Shown here: positions 21,689 through 25,702 of the stretch, piece after piece
Layout of the letters: each line of letters begins with the position of its first letter
How positions within the stretch are numbered: position 1 is the stretch's first letter
DNA from: a virus
Reading direction: 5' to 3' (one strand)
IMG/VR virus record: IMGVR_UViG_3300048444_000020
Coordinates: 1 to 25,702 of that record
Length of the DNA: 25,702 bases
The notes under the pieces: generated by a model
The model's input: only the letters and a program-made list of their open reading frames with translations
Told to the model about the DNA's origin: nothing
Database searches by the model: none
Translations under genes and position numbers: made by a program

Positions 21689-22085
21689 TATCGTAGAATG
21701 GAATGTCTCCAAAATGTTGGAGGTCACCTTGACGGAACCAGACGACTTTCTCAAAGTAAGAGAAACACTTACAAGGATAGGCGTGGCGTCTCGCAAGGAA
21801 AATAAATTATTTCAGTCGTGTCATATATTGCACAAACAAGGTAGGTACTTTATAGTACACTTCAAAGAATTATTCATGTTGGATGGTAAGAAGTCTAATC
21901 TTGAACTATCTGACATTCAAAGACGAAATACAATCGCAACTCTATTGGCAGACTGGGGACTCGTAGAGATCCAGAATGCAGACGTTGCTCAGGACTGTGC
22001 GCCAATGCGACAGATCAAAATCATTGGTTTTAAAGAGAAGGACGAGTGGGAGCTATGTCCAAAATATAATATAGGTAACAAGTAA
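21675..22085 (+). CDS. regA: RegA translational repressor
   Basis: RegA binds early mRNAs at their start codons and represses translation, in T4 including 44, 45 and itself. T4 RegA is 122 aa. Nearly colinear conserved runs are visible: EVTLTEPDDFLKVRETLTRI, LFQSCHILHKQGRYFIVHFK, LLADWGLVEIQ and WELCPKYNIGN. Two starts are possible. GTG 21675 (136 aa) has AAGG upstream and overlaps gene 62. ATG 21714 (123 aa, MLEVTLTEP) matches the T4 N-terminus exactly in position. GTG is listed because of its ribosome binding site. Confidence 0.95.
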   Translation: MEENNIVEWNVSKMLEVTLTEPDDFLKVRETLTRIGVASRKENKLFQSCHILHKQGRYFIVHFKELFMLDGKKSNLELSDIQRRNTIATLLADWGLVEIQNADVAQDCAPMRQIKIIGFKEKDEWELCPKYNIGNK

Positions 22086-22088
22086 TCG

Positions 22089-22625
22089 ATGGAATTTTTT
22101 GGTATATTTCAAGGTGATGAGATAGAAGATCACATTGCGGAGAAGAAACCGTTTCGTGGTAAACTTCCTATTGAAATGACGTATAATTGGAATGAGTATA
22201 TGTCTATGTTAGATACTCATCCCAAAGAATCATGTGACACCAACACAAGTAAAATGCGGATCGGTCTAAACGCTTTTCATGCTAGACCATCCGCACCAGA
22301 GTTCGCAAAGAAGATCGAGGCAGAGATGCAAGATACATTTGCGTTACACGGAAACAAGATCACAAACATTGCGTTTAGTGGATTTGGATATGCTAGTGAT
22401 AGTTATCCTTGGCACAAAGATTCGATGGATGTGTTCTTGGTTCAAGTAATCTCAACTTTAAAGTTAAAAGTAGAAGGCATTAACAATAATGAATTCTTTG
22501 ACTTTAAGCCTGGCGATTACGTCTGGATACCTCGTGGTACACATCACCAAGTGGTTCCCCAAATAAGTAGGGTGACATTTAGTTTTGGAGTCGAGGGCGA
22601 TCCAGATCCAAGTATATACTTTTAG
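22089..22625 (+). CDS. Cupin/JmjC-like 2OG oxygenase
   Basis: This 178-aa protein has a cupin fold signature. SYPWHKDSMDVFLVQV (105-120) gives iron ligands H109 and D111. FKPGDYVWIPRGTHHQV (139-155) gives the distal histidine (H152 or H153), and SRVTFSFGVEG closes the domain. This layout recalls the JmjC-type ribosomal oxygenases (YcfD/RoxA), which hydroxylate ribosomal proteins, but this protein lacks their C-terminal dimerisation domains. The substrate is unknown. The ribosome binding site is weak (TAGG about 13 bases upstream). It follows regA by three bases. Confidence 0.75.
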   Translation: MEFFGIFQGDEIEDHIAEKKPFRGKLPIEMTYNWNEYMSMLDTHPKESCDTNTSKMRIGLNAFHARPSAPEFAKKIEAEMQDTFALHGNKITNIAFSGFGYASDSYPWHKDSMDVFLVQVISTLKLKVEGINNNEFFDFKPGDYVWIPRGTHHQVVPQISRVTFSFGVEGDPDPSIYF

Positions 22626-22638
22626 AAAATAACAAAAG

Positions 22639-22646
22639 TATAAATA
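22639..22646 (+). promoter_or_regulatory. Late promoter for hsp20
   Basis: An exact TATAAATA lies 14 bases after the cupin gene stop. The expected start near 22652 gives a ~57-base leader containing an imperfect hairpin (22652-22677). Confidence 0.82.
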
Positions 22647-22708
22647 CAGTCGAATGTGCCGAATAGGTCGGGCATTCATTTAACTTGCTTTTTAAAAGGA
22701 GAAAAAAT

Positions 22709-23128
22709 ATGACTAATCTTAAAGCATCACAACTATTTCCACGAGCGTCTTTTGTAGGGTTCGATCATCTTTTAGATGAACTTGATTTTGTAGCGAGGCA
22801 TGCCAAGGATAATTATCCACCTCACAACATTGTTAAGCGATCCTCAACAGAGTACTCAATTGAACTCGCACTTGCTGGGTTCGAAGAATCCGATCTGGAT
22901 ATAGAGCAGAAAGAAAGAACGTTAAGCGTCAGCGGTGAGAGTAAACCCTCTGAACCAGAAGGTGAATACCTTCATAAAGGGATCTCTACCAAGAAGTTTA
23001 GACGTACTTTCCGCTTGAGTGAATATGTCGAAGTAGACGGAGCTTCTTATAGTAATGGTATACTTGTAATTAATTTAAAGGTAGTGTTACCAGAAGAGAA
23101 GCGTCCTCGTAAAATTTCTATCAGTTAA
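22709..23128 (+). CDS. hsp20: Small heat shock protein (Hsp20/alpha-crystallin)
   Basis: This 139-aa chaperone of the Hsp20 family has an N-terminal arm RASFVGFDHLLDELDF, then the alpha-crystallin domain YSIELALAGFEESDLDIEQK. ERTLSVSGES, FRRTFRLSEYVEVDGASYSN and GILVINLKVVLPE complete the domain. The C-terminal I-x-I anchor is KISIS. It prevents aggregation of unfolded proteins and is common in marine T4-like phages. ATG 22709 has a perfect AAGGAG upstream; a longer TTG-initiated frame is rejected. It is expressed from a late promoter, so it probably assists particle assembly or supports the host late in infection. Confidence 0.95.
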   Translation: MTNLKASQLFPRASFVGFDHLLDELDFVARHAKDNYPPHNIVKRSSTEYSIELALAGFEESDLDIEQKERTLSVSGESKPSEPEGEYLHKGISTKKFRRTFRLSEYVEVDGASYSNGILVINLKVVLPEEKRPRKISIS

Positions 23129-23144
23129 TTTTTCGAGGTAAATT

Positions 23145-23258
23145 ATGAAAACCCTAAAAGATCGTTCAATGCGATCCTCATACGACTGGGTGTTCGAAAC
23201 TCTTTTATTCGTAACGAGTTTCGTTATAACAGTTCTTTGTTTAGCCCCATTAGTATGA
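23145..23258 (+). CDS. Tiny single-span membrane protein, unknown
   Basis: This 37-aa frame runs ATG 23145 to TGA 23258. A basic N-terminus MKTLKDRSMRSS precedes a transmembrane helix (about 18-35, with LLFVTSFVITVLCLA). CGAGG lies seven bases upstream. It sits between hsp20 and a hairpin, so it is probably in the same late transcript. No family is recognised. Size and topology would fit a holin-like, antiholin or membrane-anchoring peptide, with no specific evidence for any of these. Confidence 0.6.
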   Translation: MKTLKDRSMRSSYDWVFETLLFVTSFVITVLCLAPLV

Positions 23259-23263
23259 TATTC

Positions 23264-23290
23264 GGAGGGGGAAGTCATTCTTCCCCCTTC
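23264..23290 (+). terminator. Hairpin after the hsp20 unit, probable weak terminator
   Basis: The perfect core stem GGGGGAAG (23267-23274) pairs with CTTCCCCC (23280-23287) over TCATT and can extend by three more pairs. There is no T-run after it, so termination may be partial, or the hairpin may protect the mRNA 3' end. Confidence 0.6.
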
Positions 23291-23297
23291 ACCCCTA

Positions 23298-23305
23298 GAT
23301 AAATA
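23298..23305 (+). promoter_or_regulatory. Variant late promoter (GATAAATA) before the GT25-like gene
   Basis: Seven of eight bases match the late box, placed just after the hairpin. With normal spacing the transcript would start 2-3 bases before ATG 23314, the same geometry as the GATAAATA box before the dioxygenase-like gene. Confidence 0.45.
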
Positions 23306-23313
23306 AGGTTGTT

Positions 23314-24165
23314 ATGAGTAAGTTGAAATTTTATCAAATAGTTATGCCCGACAACGAAGCGTCTATGGAGTATCATGAGATATCCAAAGCATCGTTTGAA
23401 TGTGTATCTGATATAATAGAAATCATTCCATTCGAGGCAATCACGCCCCAACATCCAGACTTTGAAGAACACCAATCCAGATACAACTGGCAATGGTCGT
23501 TGATGACGTTAGATAGAGATCGAAAGACTAAGAAAGCCAGGTTTGAATTTGATCAACCACACTCACCCACAGAAAGGGCAGGCATGTGTTCTCATTGGGA
23601 ACTTATGCGACAGGCATCTTTAACCGAAGAACGATTCTGGGTTACTGAACATGACACCTATCTATGGCCCGAACACGAAGATATCTTTAGGTATCTCGTA
23701 TCAATAGTCGGAACACGAAACCTTGAGTATGCAAACATAGGGTTGTTCATGGGATGTTATTCGTTCTCTAGAGATCTAGCACATCACAGTTATCACTTGT
23801 TATCACAAAAAGAATTTCCTATAAACTGTGGCCCATATGGAGTACTGGAGAGACTTTACAAAACTTACTGTACTTATCAATTCGAAAACTCAGAACAATA
23901 TAACTTAAAAGAATTCACATTCATACATCCGTGGGCGAACGGAGATTCTCTACGATTTGGTAAATCCAAAGAAGAGATGTTTGAAACCTACAACAAATAC
24001 GATCGTGATATATTTCCGCATCTACCGAGGTCTTTCTGGCCACCAAACCCTACCACACAAGTGGTTAAAAAAGATTTGATGGTTACTCAGGAACATAGAT
24101 TGTATCCAGAAAAGATGCAAACGGAACCTTGGAAACGTAGTAAAAGATTCAAAGTAATTGATTGA
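23314..24165 (+). CDS. Probable glycosyltransferase, GT25-like
   Basis: This is a 283-aa protein. The core AGMCSHWELMRQAS (89-102) followed by FWVTEHDTYLW (108-118) follows the family-25 glycosyltransferase pattern. In that family a G-C-x-x-SH helix is followed by a strand ending in an E-D/H-D metal-binding motif. The N-terminus KLKFYQIVMPDNEASMEYHE is a plausible first strand with a donor-site loop. The C-terminal third contains IHPWANGDSLRFGKS and is unrecognised. It could decorate phage DNA, a capsid protein or host surface polysaccharide. AAGG lies 7 bases before the ATG. The TGA stop lies inside the -35 of the gene 43 promoter. Confidence 0.65.
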   Translation: MSKLKFYQIVMPDNEASMEYHEISKASFECVSDIIEIIPFEAITPQHPDFEEHQSRYNWQWSLMTLDRDRKTKKARFEFDQPHSPTERAGMCSHWELMRQASLTEERFWVTEHDTYLWPEHEDIFRYLVSIVGTRNLEYANIGLFMGCYSFSRDLAHHSYHLLSQKEFPINCGPYGVLERLYKTYCTYQFENSEQYNLKEFTFIHPWANGDSLRFGKSKEEMFETYNKYDRDIFPHLPRSFWPPNPTTQVVKKDLMVTQEHRLYPEKMQTEPWKRSKRFKVID

Positions 24166-24190
24166 CAATCTACGCCCCTTGTGGTATAAT
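24162..24190 (+). promoter_or_regulatory. sigma70 promoter of gene 43 with palindromic -10
   Basis: TTGACA (24162-24167), 17 bases and TATAAT (24185-24190). The -10 is centred in a perfect 15-base inverted repeat GTGGTATAATACCAC (24181-24195). The stop TGA of the preceding gene (24163-24165) is inside the -35. Confidence 0.95.
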
Positions 24191-24215
24191 ACCACTTACA
24201 TTATGAGGAGACCGC

Positions 24216-25702
24216 ATGGAGTTTTATACTTCCGTTGCCCGTTACGGTAACAACTTATTATATCGTGGAGTCGAAAACGGCTTACGAGTCAAGAAAAAGA
24301 TTCCATTCAAACCGACACTGTTTGTTCCGTCTAACAAGACACAAACACGGTGGACTGGTCTGGATGGTACAAACGTAGAACCCATCACCTTTGGTAACAT
24401 GAAGGAGGCGGGCGACTTTGCGAAGAGGTATGATGGTGTTGAGAACTTCAAGATCTTCGGGACGACCAACTACGTCACACAATATATTGCCGACAAATTC
24501 CCTGGCGTGATTCCGTTCGATGCGAGTCAGGTGTCAGTCTGGACTATCGATATCGAGGTCGAGTCGGATGACGGATTCCCCGAACCATCTAAGGCAGACC
24601 ATCCAGTAATCTCGATCACCATGAAACAACGTGGCTCTGACGAGTATCATGTGTGGGGTATGCAATCCTACGATGCAGGCGAGAACGTCCTGTACCGTGT
24701 CTGTAAAGATGAACTCACCTTGATGACCAACTTCCTAGACTGGTGGAGAGAACATACACCAGATATTATTACTGGTTGGAACTCTCGTACATTTGACTTA
24801 CCGTATCTGATCAACCGCATGACCAAACTCGCTGGGTTTGACGAGGCGAAGAAGTTCTCACCGTGGGGTCTGGTCTCGGAATCCTCTTACTTTGACGAGG
24901 GTATGAAGTCACAGATCTACAACATCACTGGTGTAGAACAGATCGACTACCTTGAGATCTTCAAGAAGTTTACTCTCAATACGTGGGGACGACAGGAGTC
25001 TTACCGACTGGATAATATTGCCCACGTGGTTCTGGGTGAGAACAAACTATCCTATGAGGAACACGGTTCACTTCACTCTCTGTACCTACATGACTTCCAG
25101 AAGTTCATTGACTATAACATCAAGGACGTGGAACTCGTAGATAGACTGGACGAGAAACTCGGACTGATCGAATTGTGTATGACGATGGCCTATCGTGGTG
25201 GTGTGAACTATATCGATGCCCTTGGTACTACCAATATCTGGGACAGTATCATCTACCGACTACTGATGCGTAAAATGATTGCGTGTCCGCCCAAGGTAGA
25301 ACGTCCCAAGTCTGACTTCATGGGTGGTTACGTAAAAGATCCAGAGGTCGGGTCGCACGAGTGGGTCACATCGTTTGACCTTGCATCTCTGTATCCAAAC
25401 ATCATTGTTCAGTACAACATGTCACCCGAAACTGTACTGGACGGATTCGTCAATGACGTATCGGTGGAGAAGTTCCTTAACCGTGAGGTCACTCACCAAG
25501 GCGACTATACTCTCGCACCGACTGGTTCTAAGTTCTCTAAGGAGAAACAAGGTATCGTCCCCAACATCATTAAACAGTATTATGATGAACGTAAGATTAT
25601 CAAGAAACAAATGTTGGAATCGAAACAAGAGTTCGAGAAGAACCCGACCAAGGAATTGACCAACAAGATTGCCCAGTTAGACAATCAACAGATGTCGATC
25701 AA
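24216..25702 (+). CDS. 43: DNA polymerase gp43 (family B), N-terminal part
   Basis: The frame is open from ATG 24216 to the window edge (495 codons; T4 gp43 is 898 aa), so only the N-terminal and exonuclease domains and the start of the palm are present. Exonuclease motif I is D112-I-E114, the same numbering as T4. Exo II is ITGWNSRTFDLPYL and Exo III is YNIKDVELVDRL (Asp 304). Polymerase motif A SFDLASLYPNIIVQ has catalytic Asp 388. GAGGAG lies 5 bases before the ATG. The protein should replicate the phage genome with gp45 and gp44/62, all encoded just upstream. The leader around the start is a plausible site for repression by RegA or by gp43 itself, as known in T4-like phages. Confidence 0.97.
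   Translation, partial: MEFYTSVARYGNNLLYRGVENGLRVKKKIPFKPTLFVPSNKTQTRWTGLDGTNVEPITFGNMKEAGDFAKRYDGVENFKIFGTTNYVTQYIADKFPGVIPFDASQVSVWTIDIEVESDDGFPEPSKADHPVISITMKQRGSDEYHVWGMQSYDAGENVLYRVCKDELTLMTNFLDWWREHTPDIITGWNSRTFDLPYLINRMTKLAGFDEAKKFSPWGLVSESSYFDEGMKSQIYNITGVEQIDYLEIFKKFTLNTWGRQESYRLDNIAHVVLGENKLSYEEHGSLHSLYLHDFQKFIDYNIKDVELVDRLDEKLGLIELCMTMAYRGGVNYIDALGTTNIWDSIIYRLLMRKMIACPPKVERPKSDFMGGYVKDPEVGSHEWVTSFDLASLYPNIIVQYNMSPETVLDGFVNDVSVEKFLNREVTHQGDYTLAPTGSKFSKEKQGIVPNIIKQYYDERKIIKKQMLESKQEFEKNPTKELTNKIAQLDNQQMSI

Noticed and set aside
22616-22641. 8-bp inverted repeat ATACTTTT/AAAAGTAT after the cupin gene
   Set aside because: It is AT-only with a 10-base loop and no T-run, so it is unlikely to be a terminator; it overlaps the late box and is probably incidental.
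1-25702. CRISPR arrays, insertion sequences, integrase or attachment sites
   Set aside because: No regularly spaced repeats, transposase or integrase motifs were seen; the gene content fits a strictly lytic T4-like phage.

Overview
This window is part of the genome of a contractile-tailed, T4-like bacteriophage (myovirus). It holds the canonical T4 core in canonical order: tail sheath, tail tube, portal, prohead core, protease, scaffold and major capsid (genes 18-19-20-67-68-21-22-23). A recombination/replication block follows: uvsY, a glutaredoxin, uvsW, late sigma 55, 47, 46, sliding clamp 45, clamp loader 44/62, regA and DNA polymerase 43. The proteins resemble the marine or 'exo-T4-even' branch more than T4 itself. 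Reasons are the short gp62, the absence of gene 24 next to 23, an Hsp20, several 2-oxoglutarate-oxygenase-like genes, and a small membrane protein of the type seen in marine T4-like phages near gene 44. No photosynthesis genes are present in this window. Consensus sigma70 promoters and a lipobox lipoprotein point to a Gram-negative host. The host itself cannot be named from the sequence.

Layout. Positions 1-6862 (+) are the structural module, with gene 18 cut at the left edge. Positions 6863-7280 hold a strong UUCG terminator, a late promoter, a small lipoprotein gene and a second terminator. Positions 7331-10428 are an island on the minus strand: a single tRNA-Gly transcription unit, a ParB-like protein, a protein resembling DruA/DUF4338, and a phytanoyl-CoA-dioxygenase-like enzyme. 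Positions 10430-12047 (+) hold a second tail-tube-like protein, an oxygenase-like protein and UvsY. Positions 12049-25702 (+) are the replication/recombination module, with small unknown genes, dCMP deaminase, a cupin/JmjC-like gene, Hsp20 and a GT25-like gene interspersed. Gene 43 runs off the right edge. No stretch longer than 300 bases lacks a gene.

Regulation is unusually legible. Replication genes 55, 47, 46, 45, 44 and 43 each follow a near-perfect sigma70 promoter (TTGACA/TTGACT, exactly 17 bp, TATAAT/TACAAT, often with TGG before the -10). Structural and accessory genes follow the T4-type late box TATAAATA. The sigma factor expected to read that box, gp55, is encoded here. In four places the TGA stop codon of one gene lies inside the -35 TTGACA of the next transcription unit. 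A divergent sigma70 promoter upstream of gene 55 points antisense into the preceding gene. Function calls rest on motif recognition and memory of families, not on database searches.
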